Assembly: GCA_946902875.1 (NCBI GenBank)
Contig: OX336336.1
Coordinates: forward strand, 6,046,545 to 6,110,544
Length of the DNA: 64,000 bases
Direction: 5' to 3'
From: Nematopogon swammerdamellus
Lineage: Eukaryota > Arthropoda > Insecta > Lepidoptera > Adelidae
Below the pieces are notes generated by a model that ran no database searches, was not told the DNA's origin, and saw only the letters and a list, made by a program, of their open reading frames with translations. Every line of letters begins with the position of its first letter. The stretch's first letter is position 1. The translations under genes were made by a program, and so were the position numbers. Shown here one piece after another: positions 1-10,930 of this stretch.

Positions 1-660
1 CCATTTAGGCTACCCGTGAGGGTCAAATGGCGACCAAAAATTCGGATTGGCGACCAGTCGCCAATTAGGCTACCTGGAAATGGCTGATTAGAATTTTTAG
101 GCTACTCCGCCGCGCGCACGAACGCATCTCGTCACTCTGGGTTGGGTAAAATAACTGACTGACGGACTTAGCCGGACGGACGGAAGCCCGCCCGCGCCGT
201 CTACAGGTAACACTGGCTGGACTGACTGGCTGGCTGGCTGGCTCTGTGTTCCTCAATGTTGTTTTTTGCCGTCAAATATATCGAAATAAGTAATCTGTGG
301 TTTGTTTGTTTGCGGTTCACTGGCAGTGGTTTTCCTAATTTTGTTCAAATTATACACGATGTTTAATTTTTTTTAACTGACCTAGTGCGTCGATGATGCT
401 GAACAAACATTCATAATTTTTTTATTGTGATTATTTTATGATTTCATAATTTTTTGTCAAAACGAAAATTCGCAGAACAAAAGTTGCTCAGTTTCACACT
501 CGAAATCACCCATTTTTGTTTGTAATATCAATTTATATGCAACATCGTGTCTATCGTAATACTTTTTTTTAATAATTTAAAATAGCACGAACTTTAGGCG
601 ATTTAGGCTACTTCGCGAGCGAAAAATGGCTACTTGAGGTAGCGGGCAGTTGGCAACACT
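1..660. other. Gene-free AT-rich stretch with recurring ttaggctac motif
   Basis: No coding region is recognised. The motif ttaggctac occurs near positions 5, 65, 97 and 603, with related 'ggcgacca' motifs in the first 60 bases. This suggests the ends of an old interspersed element, but no terminal repeats or target duplication could be defined. Confidence 0.3.
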
Positions 661-1600
661 GACGTGGGCAGTGTGCGCTGTGCGTGGATAGGATAAGCAT
701 GGCGTGGGTTGTCGACGACAACCCACGACAAACTTGTCGTTGTCGCATGGCGGCCCGCGGCCGTGAACGCACCGGTTGCGTGCGACCCACTCCGCTCGTT
801 TGTACTGTACCGAAGGAAACAATCTTGTTTATTGTAACAAGGTACGCGCGACAGCAAGTAAGGGTAATTAGTTAGGACCATCATCATTAGGACTGGCATA
901 GCATCTAAGGTATTGGTTTATTTACAGCTGTATGCGGATTCAGAGGTATTGGTACCTATATGAGAGTATGGTTAAAGGTACCATACAAGGTTAGAACAAT
1001 GTAAAATATTGTTCGCTCACTGCTACTCACTGCGTTCATTGGAGTAAGCAGCAAGCAAGCTGTGATATACACACAAGACAAGGTTTTTACAGGTGTATGA
1101 ACCCAAGTCACTATTAAGTAACTATTAAGTAATCTGTGCCCAAGTCTCGTTGTGTACAGACAGGCAGACAGACATATTAAGCACATTAAGTTGCTTAAGA
1201 CATATTAAGTTGCTTTGATCTTTCGTTTCTTAATAATATTTTCTTCATGGACCTATTCTCCCTGAAGGCTATCTTCTTCATTATCGTTATACTCAACATA
1301 CCCTGTCAGGATAATATCTGTGGGATAATATGCAACTGTGTTAATAAAAACACCGAAGTATGTATAGCCAATTTATTAATGTAAAGGTGAACCACCTGAA
1401 ATGAACCATGATGTACGTGAAGCTGAAGATGTTGTTCAAGATCTTGTTCGACTCGTCCGCAAACGTTGAGATTATACGAGAATGTGGAATAAATCAAAAT
1501 CCAAACGAATCATATCAGTTCTTATTCCATTGAATTTTCTGAATCACCAATCAAACCAGCTCTACAGGTGAATCAACTTTTTTTTACTTTTATGATTTTT
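661..1600. other. Gene-free stretch with a short perfect palindrome
   Basis: No gene or known element is recognised. A 12-bp palindrome arm (cgtgggttgtcg) at 703-714 is mirrored at 716-727. Around 1108-1215 the motif 'attaagtaac/attaagttgc' recurs. Short frames here look like chance. Confidence 0.3.
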
Positions 1601-1605
1601 TCATA

Positions 1606-2057
1606 GAAAAAAGTTTTAAAAAACATAAAACCGACTTCCTAAAGAAAGTAAAACTAAAAAACTATTTCAAATAAAAATATAAAAACCGCCTTCAAAAATA
1701 TATGAAATAAAAACCTAAAAAAAAAAACGAACCCTAGAGTTGAAGGCGGTGCTAAAAAGGCTACACAAATCACAAATCAAATCATTTTTGCTTGCTTTAG
1801 CACCGCCTTCAACTCTAGGGTTCGTTTTTTTTTTTAGGTTTTTATTTCATATATTTTTGAAGGCGGTTTTTATATTTTTATTTAAAATAATTTTTTAGTT
1901 TTACTTTTTTTAGGAAGTCGGTTTTATGTTTTTTAAAACTTTTTTTTTATTTCACAGTTTTTTTTAGTAATTTTTTGCTATTAATGTACTCGGCGGAATC
2001 GCTCGGCCTTCGGCCTCGCGATTCCGCCTCGCTTTCCAATCCGATCTTGACCCAATT
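1606..2057. repeat. Foldback element, copy 1, with 3' hairpin module
   Basis: Two long AT-rich arms (about 1606-1760 and 1795-1947) are near-perfect reverse complements around a short spacer. The inner arm ends read 'ccctagagttgaaggcggtg' on the left and its complement on the right. A non-palindromic module of about 110 bp follows and carries a second GC-rich hairpin (ggcggaatcgc ... gcgattccgcc, about 1992-2028). The same two-part structure recurs at 2058, 5806 and 22545. No coding capacity is seen, so this is a non-autonomous foldback/MITE-like family of unknown class. Confidence 0.75.
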
Positions 2058-2541
2058 AAAAAAGTTTTAAAAAACATAAAACCGACTTCCTAAAAAAAGT
2101 AAAACTAAAAAACTATTTAAAATAAAAATATAAAAACCGCCTTCAAAAATATATGAAATAAAAACCTAAAAAAAAAAACGAACCCTAGAGTTGAAGGCGG
2201 TGCTAAAAAGCCTACACAAATCACAAAGGATATTATCATCCGCTCATGTTTTCTTTCATGCATCATTTTTGCTTGCTTTAGCACCGCCTTCAACTCTAGG
2301 GTTCGTTTTTTTTTTAGGTTTTTATTTCATATATTTTTGAAGGCGGTTTTTATATTTTTATTTTAAATAGTTTTTTAGTTTTACTTTTTTTAGGAAGTCG
2401 GTTTTATGTTTTTTAAAACTTTTTTTTTATTTCACAGTTTTTTTTAGTAATTTTTTGCTATTAATGTACTCGGCGGAATCGCTCGGCCTTCGGCCTCGCG
2501 ATTCCGCCTAGCTTTCCAATCCGATCTTGACCCAATTAAAA
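2058..2541. repeat. Foldback element, copy 2, with 3' hairpin module
   Basis: This is nearly identical to copy 1 and directly abuts it. The arms run about 2058-2215 and 2270-2427, and the spacer is longer by a segment around 'ggatattatcatccgctcat'. The terminal module with the GC-rich hairpin lies at 2428-2541 and ends in 'gacccaattaaaa', immediately before a SINE. Confidence 0.75.
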
Positions 2542-2542
2542 T

Positions 2543-2898
2543 AGGACCACGTCAGCTTCGATAGCTCAGTGGTGCAGACAGTCAACTGTCGCTATTGAAT
2601 TTTAAGCAACGCTGGGTGCGGTCAGTACTTAGATGGGTGACCGCTGACCGTTGGAGGCTGACCAAGGTTCGGATTCCTCGTAAAACTGTAAGTCCCTTCC
2701 CTCGTAATCTTACTTGGTGGTAGGGTTTAACCTTCCCGGGTTGGTACCACCGCACTGAATTAAACGTCGGTCGAAACGGCTATGTAAATAGTTTGTGTTT
2801 TCCGACCAGTTCAGTGTAGTCAGCACGATCAAAGGGGGAAGCACTGACATGGCACTGGTGTTATGGGCTGACATCACGGACGTTGTAGGTGATGTTGC
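2543..2898 (+). mobile_element. SINE family 1 (5S/tRNA-like head), copy a
   Basis: The head carries a tRNA A-box-like motif (tagctcagtgg, about 2562). A segment resembling the internal promoter of 5S rRNA follows at about 2602-2643 (gcggtcagtacttagatggg), then a T-arm-like motif with B box (ggttcggattcc, about 2666) whose cgagg/cctcg stem is perfect in sister copies. The body contains 'ggttggtaccaccgcactga' and runs to 'gttgtaggtgatgttgcag', where the usual A-rich tail is replaced by a minisatellite. Related copies lie at 4216, 6271, 14926, 27890, 31772, 35091 and 41018. Confidence 0.8.
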
Positions 2899-3095
2899 AG
2901 AACTTAGTAGAATGGACAGACATAAACGTGTTACGGAAGCCTACTTTTATTATAAAATAACCGTCGGAGGACCTTGGTTGAAAATTGTAAAATTTAGTAG
3001 AACGGATAGACATGCATATGTTACGGAACCCTACATTCATTTTGCAGAACTTAGTAGAATGGACAGACATAAACGTGTTACGGAACCCTACTTAA
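2899..3095. repeat. Minisatellite fused to SINE tail, unit a
   Basis: Three imperfect monomers share the core 'ttagtagaacggacagacat' followed by 'gttacggaaccctac'. Variants with 'gaatggacagacataaacgt' flank the array. The + strand is open throughout and gives repeated DRHxxVTEPY-like peptides, but both strands are open in the same way and no start or stop context is convincing. I read this as non-coding satellite. Confidence 0.65.
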
Positions 3096-4215
3096 CAGTT
3101 GCACTCCGGGAGTGCCGGCAGATCCCGTGCCACTCTAACTTAACCCTTAACGCAATGACTTAAGGTTTCATTTTAAAAATGACGCTGACGCGATGTCGCG
3201 AGTTATACATTTTTACCCACCTAAAAAAGTGCCAAGAGCCGCTAAAGAAGTTTTTACTTCAAAAACCTCAGGGTTATCCCCTTTCAAATAAAAAAAAAAA
3301 AGAATTTTCAAAATTGGCCCACAATTGACGGAGTAATCGCGTAACAAACATCCAAAAAAAGAAAACATACCGTCGAATTGAGAATCTTTTAGGTCTAAAG
3401 TAAATTTCTCGTGAAGACAAATGCAACGAGCCCAAACACGATGGGTTTATCATGTGTAGTTTAGGAGTTCCTATGGCCACCTTCTGTCTCCATCATCAAA
3501 CCAGCTCGATAATACTCGGTACAGTAGGTACTGGCCAGGTACCATAATAAATTAAGCGCCGGTCGGAATAGATAAAAAATTTCAAATTTAGAATATTCAT
3601 GAAACAAGGGTCCGAATATGTATCACTAGTATATCGATTTATGTATTTCAACAGGACAGAGAAAATTTCAAAATATTAGGTATTTAATACTTTTTAGTTT
3701 TTTTTTTTTTGTTTTTTGGAAATCGGTTTATTATTTTTTAAAACAGTTTTTATTTCATTCTTTTTAGTAATATTACATAAAAAAGAATAATCGAAATCGA
3801 ATAATCGAAATCGATTGAAGTGGTACAGAATTATTCGCCATATGTGTCAGACTGCAAATTGCTGAATAAGTCCACATCACAAATGTTTTGCTGAAGGTAA
3901 CCACACACCATACTAATTTATCAAACTGAAAATTGCCGAAAACGACCACATCACAAGTTTTGCTGAAGGTAACCACACACCATAGTATTATGCTGATTTT
4001 TCGAAAACCACTGAACCAATTTCGATAAAATTGAAATGGGACCACCTCGGAAGTATGACCTAACTAACAAAAAAAGAATTTTCTAAATCGGCCCTCAATT
4101 GACGGAGAAATCGTGTTACAAACATAAAAAAAAATAAAAAAAAAAAAAAAAAAATAAAAAAATAAAAAAACATACAGACGAATTGAGAACCTCCTCCTTT
4201 TTTGGAAGTCGGTTA
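3096..4215. repeat. AT-rich remainder of composite unit a
   Basis: The segment starts at 'cagttgcactccgggagtgc' (itself a small palindrome) and runs to 'ggaagtcggttaaaaatagg'. It recurs with a few percent divergence in units b and c and as fragments at 9178, 22895, 25501 and, inverted, 38290. The 3' end ('gaattgagaacctcctcc') looks like a dispersed repeat terminus. No transposase frame is seen. Confidence 0.7.
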
Positions 4216-4578
4216 AAAATAGGACCACGTCAGCTTCGATAGCTCAGTGGTGCAGACAGTCAACTGTCGCTATTGAATGTTAAGCAACGCTGGGTGCGGT
4301 CAGTACTTGGATGGGTGACCGCTGACCGTTGGAGGCTGACCGAGGTTCGGATTCCTCGTAAAACTGTAGGTCCCTTCCCTCCTAATCTTACTTGGTGGTA
4401 GGGTTTAACCTGCCCGAGTTGGTACCACCGCACTGAACGGTCGAAACGGCTATGTAAATAGTTTGTGTTTTCCGACCAGTTCAGTGTAGTCAGCACGGTC
4501 AAAGGGGGAAGCACTGACATGGCACTTAGTTTACCCGGTGTTATGGGCTGACATCACGGACGTTGTAGGTGATGTTGC
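4216..4578 (+). mobile_element. SINE family 1, copy b
   Basis: The architecture matches copy a: A-box-like tagctcagtgg, 5S-like gcggtcagtacttggatggg, and a T-arm-like cgaggttcggattcctcg. It carries 'acttagtttacccggtgtta', which copy a lacks, and it misses about a dozen bases after 'ccgcactgaa'. The tail is again replaced by the minisatellite. Confidence 0.8.
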
Positions 4579-4845
4579 AGAACTTAGTAGAATGGACAGA
4601 CATAAACGTGTTACGGAACCCTACTTTTATTATAAAATAACCGTCCGAGGGCCTTGGTTAGAAATTTGTAAAATTTAGTAGAACGGACAGACATACATTT
4701 GTTACGGAACCCTACATTCATTTTGAAATAAATGTTAAATTTTGTAGAACGGACAGACATGCATTTGTTACGGAACCCTACATTCATCTTGCAGAACTTA
4801 GTAGAATGGACAGACATAAACGTGTTACCGAACCCTACTTAACAG
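4579..4845. repeat. Minisatellite, unit b
   Basis: There are four monomers around the core 'acggacagacat...gttacggaaccctac', one more than in unit a. The added monomer contains 'ttttgaaataaatgttaaat'. Copy-number difference between units indicates unequal exchange or slippage. Confidence 0.65.
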
Positions 4846-5805
4846 TTGCACTCCGGGAGTGCCGGCAGATCCCGTGCCACTCTAACTTAACCCTTAATGC
4901 AATGACTTAAGGTTTCATTTTAAAAATGACGCTGACGCGATGTCGCGAGTTATACATTTTTTACCCACCTAAAAAAGTGCCAAGCGCCGCTAAAGAAGTT
5001 TTCACTTCAAAAACCTCAGGGTTATCCCCTTTCAAATAAAAAAAAAAAGAATTTTCAAAATCGGCCCACAATTGACGGAGTAATCGCGTAACAAACATCC
5101 AAAAAAAGAAAACATACCGTCGAATTGAGAATCTCTTAGGTCTAAAGTAAATTTCTCGTGAAGACAAATGCAACGAGCCCAAACACGATGGGTTTATCAT
5201 GTGTAGTTTAGGAGTTCCTATGGCCACCTTCTGTCTCCATCATCAGACCAGCTCGATGGTACTCGGTACAGTAGGTACCGGTCAGGTACCATAATAAATT
5301 AAGCGCACCTGGCCGGTCGGAAAAGATAAAAAATTTCAAATTTAGAATATTCATGAAACAAGGGTCCGAATATGTATCACTAGTATATCGATTCATGTAT
5401 TTCAACAGGACAGAGAAAATTTCAAAATATTAGGTATTTAATACTTTTTAGTTCTTTTTTTTTTTGTTTTTTGGAAATCGGTTTAATATTTTTTAAAACA
5501 GTTTTTATTTCATTCTTTTTAGTAATATTACATAAAAAATAATAATCGAAATCGAATAATCGAAATCGATTGAAGTGGTACAGAATTATTCGCCATATGT
5601 GTCAGACTGCAAATTGCTGAATAAGTCCACATCACAAAAGTTTTGCTGAAGGTAACCACACACCATACTAATTTATCAAACTGAAAATTGCCGAAAACGA
5701 CCACATCACAAGTTTTGCTGAAGGTAACCACACACCATAGTATTATCAACACTCCTTCATACCTACCGCGATAATCACCTACAGCGCGCGATATTCGGAG
5801 AATAC
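4846..5805. repeat. AT-rich remainder of composite unit b (3'-truncated)
   Basis: The segment is homologous to 3096-4000 but breaks off after 'accacacaccatagtattat' and is followed by unrelated sequence ('caacactccttcatacctac') before the next foldback copy. The unit therefore lost its 3' terminus. Confidence 0.65.
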
Positions 5806-6270
5806 AAAAACCGACTTCCTAAAAAAAGTAAAACTAAAAAACTATTTAAAATAAAAATATAAAAACCGCCTTCAAAAATATATGAAATAAAAACCTAAAA
5901 AAAAAAAGAACCCTAGAGTTGAAGGCGGTGCTAAAAAGGCTACACAAATCACAAAGGATATTATCATCCACTCATGTTTTCTTTCATGCATCATTTTTGC
6001 TTGCTTTAGCACCGCCTTCTACTCTAGGGTTCTTTTTTTTTTTTAGGTTTTTATTTCATATATTTTTGAAGGCGGTTTTTATATTTTTATTTTAAATAGT
6101 TTTTTAGTTTTACTTTTTTTAGGAAGTCGGTTTTATGTTTTTTAAAACTTTTTTTTTATTTCACAGTTTTTTTTAGTAATTTTTTGCTATTAATGTACTC
6201 GGCGGAATCGCTCGGCCTTCGGCCTCGCGATTCCGCCTCGCTTTCCAATCCGATCTTGACCCAATTAAAA
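5806..6270. repeat. Foldback element, copy 3, with 3' hairpin module
   Basis: The arms run about 5806-5960 and 6000-6140, nearly identical to copy 2 including the 'ggatattatcatcc' spacer. The terminal module with the GC-rich hairpin lies at about 6200-6236. It directly precedes SINE copy c, as copy 2 precedes SINE copy a. Confidence 0.75.
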
Positions 6271-6636
6271 TAGGACCACGTCAGCTTCGATAGCTCAGTG
6301 GTGCAGACAGTCAACTGTCGCTATTGAATGTTAAGCAACGCTGGGTGCGGTCAGTACTTGGATGGGTGACCGCTGACCGTTGGAGGCTGACCGAGGTTCG
6401 GATTCCTCGTAAAACTGTAAGTCCCTTCCCTCCTAATCTTACTTGGTGGTAGGCTTTAACCTGCCCGGGTTGGTACCACCGCACTGAATTAAACGTCGGT
6501 CGAAACGGCTATGTAAATAGTTTGTGTTTTCCGACCAGTTCAGTGTAGTCAGCATGATCAAAGGGGGAAGCACTGACATGGCACTTAGTTTACCCGGTGT
6601 TATGGGCTGACATCACGGACGTTGTAGGTGATGTTG
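6271..6636 (+). mobile_element. SINE family 1, copy c
   Basis: The head and body match copies a and b and include 'ggttggtaccaccgcactga' and 'acttagtttacccggtgtta'. The junction to the minisatellite after 'gtaggtgatgttgcag' is the same as in a and b, so that fusion predates amplification of the unit. Confidence 0.8.
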
Positions 6637-6897
6637 CAGAACTTAGTAGAATGGACAGACATAAACGTGTTACGGAACCCTACTTTTATTATAAAATAAC
6701 CGTCGGAGGACCTTGGTTGAAAATTGTAAAATTTAGTAGAACGGATAGACATGCATTTGTTACGGAACCCTACATTCATTTTGAAATAAATGTTAAATTT
6801 AGTAGAAAAGACAGACATGCATTTGTTACGGAACCCTACATTCATTTTGCAGAACTTAGTAGAATGGACAGACATAAACGTGTTACCGAACCCTACT
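6637..6897. repeat. Minisatellite, unit c
   Basis: There are four monomers with the same core as units a and b. One monomer carries 'gaaaagacagacat' in place of 'gaacggacagacat'. Both strands stay open because of the periodicity; no gene is inferred. Confidence 0.65.
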
Positions 6898-8294
6898 GAA
6901 CAGTTGCACTCCGGGAGTGCCGGCAGATCCCGTGCCACTCTAACTTAACCCTTAATGCAATGACTTAAGGTTTCATTTTAAAAATGACGCTGACGCGATG
7001 TCGCGAATTATACATTTTTTACCCACCTAAAAAAGTGCCAAGCGCCGCTAAAGAAGTTTTCACTTCAACAACCTCAGGGTTATCCCCTTTCAAATAAAAA
7101 AAAAAAAAGAATTTTCAAAATCGGCCCACAATTGACGTAGTAATCGCGTAACAAACATCCAAAAAAAGAAAACATACCGTCGAATTGAGAATCTCTTAGG
7201 TCTAAAGTAAATTGCTCGTGAAGACAAATGCAACGAGCCCAAACACGATGGGTTTATCATGTGTAGTTTAGGAGTTCCTATGGCCACCTTCTGTCTCCAT
7301 CATCAGACCAGCTCGATGGTACTCGTACCCAAAGAGTTTGAATTACGTCGCCGACGTAATACAAACTCTTTGCTCGTACCATAATAAATTAAGCGCACCT
7401 GGCCGGTCGGAAAAGATAAAAAATTTCAAATTTAGAATATTCATGAAACAAGGGTCCGAATATGTATCACTAGTATATCGATTCATGTATTTCAACAGGA
7501 CAGAGAAAATTTCAAAATATTAGGTATTTAATACTTTTTAGTTCTTTTTTTTTTTGTTTTTTGGAAATCGGTTTAATATTTTTTAAAACAGTTTTTATTT
7601 CATTCTTTTTAGTAATATTATTAGTAATCCTTCCTTACCTATAATAAAATCCAACGTCTGCTTTCTGTATGTCTGAGTGTCTGTCTGTCCGCTTATAACT
7701 CGAGAACCACTGAACCGATTTTAATAAAACAAAATTCTACGGATAGCTTGATTCTTCCCATCAACTATAGGCTACTTACTATCACGCTAAATGGCTTATG
7801 AGGTTAGCAGTGAAGTGAAATATGAGAGCGGGCGGAGCGGCGGGCACAGCTTGTATTACATAAAAAAGAATAATCGAAATCGAATAATCGAAATAGATTG
7901 AAGTGGTACAGAATTATTCGCCATATGTGTCAGACTGCAAATTGCTGAATAAGTCCACATCACAAAAGTTTTGCTGAAGGTAACCACACACCATACTAAT
8001 TTATCAAACTGAAAATTGCCGAAAACGACCACATCACAAGTTTTGCTGAAGGTAACCACACACCATAGTATTATGCTGATTTTTCGAAAACCACTGAACC
8101 AATTTCGATAAAATTGAAATGGGACCACCTCGGAAGTATGACCTAACTAACAAAAAAAGAATTTTCTAAATCGGCCCTCAATTGACGGAGAAATCGTGTT
8201 ACAAACATACAAAAAAAAAATAAAAAAAATAAAAAAAAATAAAACATACAGACGAATTGAGAACCTCCTCCTTTTTTGGAAGTCGGTTAAAAAC
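6898..8294. repeat. AT-rich remainder of composite unit c, with an internal insertion
   Basis: The segment is homologous to the unit a remainder and extends to the same 3' terminus (ggaagtcggttaaaaa). About 7620-7855 is extra relative to unit a. It contains 'taactcgagaaccactgaac', a motif of a widespread insect interspersed repeat that also appears near 13025 and 43420, so it is probably a later insertion. Confidence 0.65.
7330..7372. mobile_element. 43-bp palindromic insertion with 8-bp flanking direct repeat
   Basis: Two 21-bp arms (7330-7350 and 7352-7372) are reverse complements with one mismatch around a single C. Identical 8-bp direct repeats (ctcgtacc) flank them at 7322-7329 and 7373-7380. 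The corresponding place in units a and b has no such palindrome. The structure fits a minimal terminal-inverted-repeat insertion. Confidence 0.6.
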
Positions 8295-9177
8295 AGTCCG
8301 GGCAGCCCCGCGCTTGCGAGCGCACGCATACAGTCGATCGCCTGGATTATGTGCCTATTCTTCGATATAATAATAATGGTGCAATTGGAGCATCGTAATA
8401 CTAATAATGACAAATTTAATTTAATGATTAATTTTAGGTATATATTTGTATTTTTATACTTTGTATATGTGAAACACGAGTCAGTAAGACTCGTGATGTG
8501 AAATTAATGTAAATATTGTAAATTCGTTAATAAAGAATTAATAATGACTACTAATACTAATAATACTATCTCGGTAATGAACGAATGATGATAATAATAA
8601 TATGATAATTTTGTGTATTTTTATAAGTTTTTGTATAATATAAAATATGTAAAATTTACTTGGTAAAAATTTGAAAATAAAGAAATGATAATAATAATAT
8701 GTCAAATCAAATTATTTATTTATTTCATTATTTCATGTACGCATTTACAAAGAGAGGCTCTGCAATAGAAGAATCTGCCTCGCAGAGGCAGTTCCTGGTT
8801 CATAGGCATTTTGCGCTTATCTAATATACAACATTAAATTAAAATAAGAAACTAATTAAATAAATGAATCAATAAAATTAGCATGTTATCATTATACTTC
8901 CGAGAAGCCACAGAGTTTTGTCAAAAAAAAAACTGCTAAGTAATTATTAACAGTAATTTATTCGTCACACAAGACGACAACCCCAACACGATACGAATCG
9001 CGCCAAAAGAGATAGAGTTATGCGATAGAAAGAGAAGCGTGATGTAGGTTATTATTCGAGTTAGGCATGCAGCGCTTTGCGAGCTGAATTACACTTTATT
9101 GCGTCTCAGCAAGAGTAGCTATTCCTTTATGTGGCCTTGTGGAGTGTCGCTTCTGGTACTCTTTTCTATTCTGTGGT
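8295..9177. other. AT-rich gene-free stretch
   Basis: No gene is recognised. The region contains runs of ataataataat and poly-A/T-rich sequence. A denser patch at about 8920-9177 has low similarity to anything else in the window. Confidence 0.3.
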
Positions 9178-9390
9178 ATTATGCTGATTTTTAGAAAACC
9201 ACTGAACCAATTTCGATAAAATTTAAATGGGACCACCTCGGAAGTATGACCTAACTAACAAAAAAAGAATTTTCTAAATCGGCCCTCAATTGACGGAGAA
9301 ATCGCGTAACAAACATACAAAAAAAAAAATAAAAAAAAACATACAGACGAATTGAGAACCTCCTCCTTTTTTGGAAGTCGGTTAAAAATA
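9178..9390. repeat. 3'-terminal fragment of the composite AT-rich repeat
   Basis: The segment matches the 3' end of units a and c from 'tattatgctgatttt' to 'ggaagtcggttaaaaa'. It is an independent, 5'-truncated copy outside the composite cluster. Confidence 0.6.
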
Positions 9391-10690
9391 TAAACATAGC
9401 TTCCAAATTCCAAATCATCTGCACCATTTTCCTCATTTTGTTACGCCTCGACTTCTTTGCGGTTACTCCGAGATGCTTAGTAATTCCGTCATTCCATCTT
9501 TCGTTACCGTCCCGATATAATGACCAAAACTCCATGATTTTTTGTCTACGAGCTTTTGACTAAGTTTCAAAATTGAATGAATACGGCTCATACAATAAAA
9601 TGTCATGCTTTCATTTTGAATAAACCGTACTTTCAAACCATTGTTTTAAAGTCTAAGTACACAACAAGTACAAGGTTCCCAAGACAAAAAGTTAGCCAAA
9701 ATTAAAAATAACGTTGAAGTTTGAAAACAAAACCGAGCCCCTCGCTCGCGTTATAACGGTAAACAACAATGCATCATATCATAATAAAGCAAACAGCAGC
9801 GCGAGAACTGAATCTCTGAGAAGAAACGCGACACCGACCAACTAAGTTTATAAAGAACGAGTTCCGCTATAAAAGTTCTTCCCAACTCTTTGATCGTGCG
9901 CAGCAACTTACAAGACGTGCCCACTTAACCCTCGACTCTAAAGAGAGATTTATTATTGGAACCGCGCTGCCGGAACGACTTACTAAATTAATACAAGAGT
10001 TCCTCGAGTCGACTCATTATTTCATTAAAAATGTCACTGGTGGCGTTATAAAACTGAATCTTCACGCAAGTACTCACTTACTTATCTCTTACATCGCTGT
10101 GTTTCAGCTTTATGATACCTCATATGATTCATCATTCGCGTTCTTCACCGTTACCATCAACGAGCGAACCTGTTCCAAACCTACCGGCATACATTTTTGT
10201 TGTTTCAAGTAGTTCAGTAGCGGCTTGAATCTTATTTACCTAATTTTCGTTGAAAGCATTGTCGTGTCCGACAGAAATGTTCAAGCGCGTCCACCACATT
10301 CATAATCATGTATGGTTTTATACTATCCGTCCGGTTCGTTATCATTTTATTTAGGCAGTGTGTTTGCTCTGTTTTCTTCCTGTCGGTTGGAGGGTTTCGT
10401 TACGTCTCTGTTATACCATCTATATAATATATAATTTAAAATTTAGTTAATCTCTAATTCTATATTTGAAGATGATATTAGCGTTTATCTTTATCATATA
10501 ATCATATAACCCACCTATTCCATAAAATCCACTGCATTAAACCGATTCAACACACTTACATAACCGTAAATAGCCGCAAACTCTGTATCCGTAAATATCC
10601 TGTCCGCAATGAACACATCATTATTACAGCCTCAGATCAGGATTTCTGATCTGAGATTACAGCGCTATTAATCGTTCTAAAAATAAAGAC
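9391..10690. other. Gene-free stretch
   Basis: No coding exon, RNA gene or repeat family is recognised. A short inverted repeat (cctcagatcaggatt / gatctgagattacag) lies around 10630-10665. Confidence 0.3.
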
Positions 10691-10930
10691 ATCACATCAT
10701 ACACGGACGGACACGCGCCCCGCACGGCACGACACAATAGACACCCGTGCCGTGGGTGATGCGACGCACGGGGGCGCGGGCGGAGGACTAGACTCCATCT
10801 CTCCCTCCTCATTCCTCACGTCTGGAGCGACGTCTGCCAATAATTTTCGCGGGAAAGAGGCGTTGCCAGGGCGACGGAACGGGCCCCCCGACCGAACACG
10901 GTGAACCTCCGCATAGTACACAATGCAAGT
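10691..10930. other. GC-rich patch of unknown function
   Basis: The base composition jumps to GC-rich with many CpG. No splice-bounded exon with recognisable protein similarity could be built on either strand. It could be an exon, a promoter or a GC-rich mobile fragment. Confidence 0.25.

Noticed and set aside
2601..2645. A 5S rRNA gene
   Set aside because: Only the internal-promoter region is similar and it recurs in several SINE copies; the ends of 5S rRNA are missing.
2795..6938. Repeat-peptide frames on both strands in the composite units
   Set aside because: Both strands are open because of minisatellite periodicity; start sites lie inside SINE sequence and there is no similarity or splice support.
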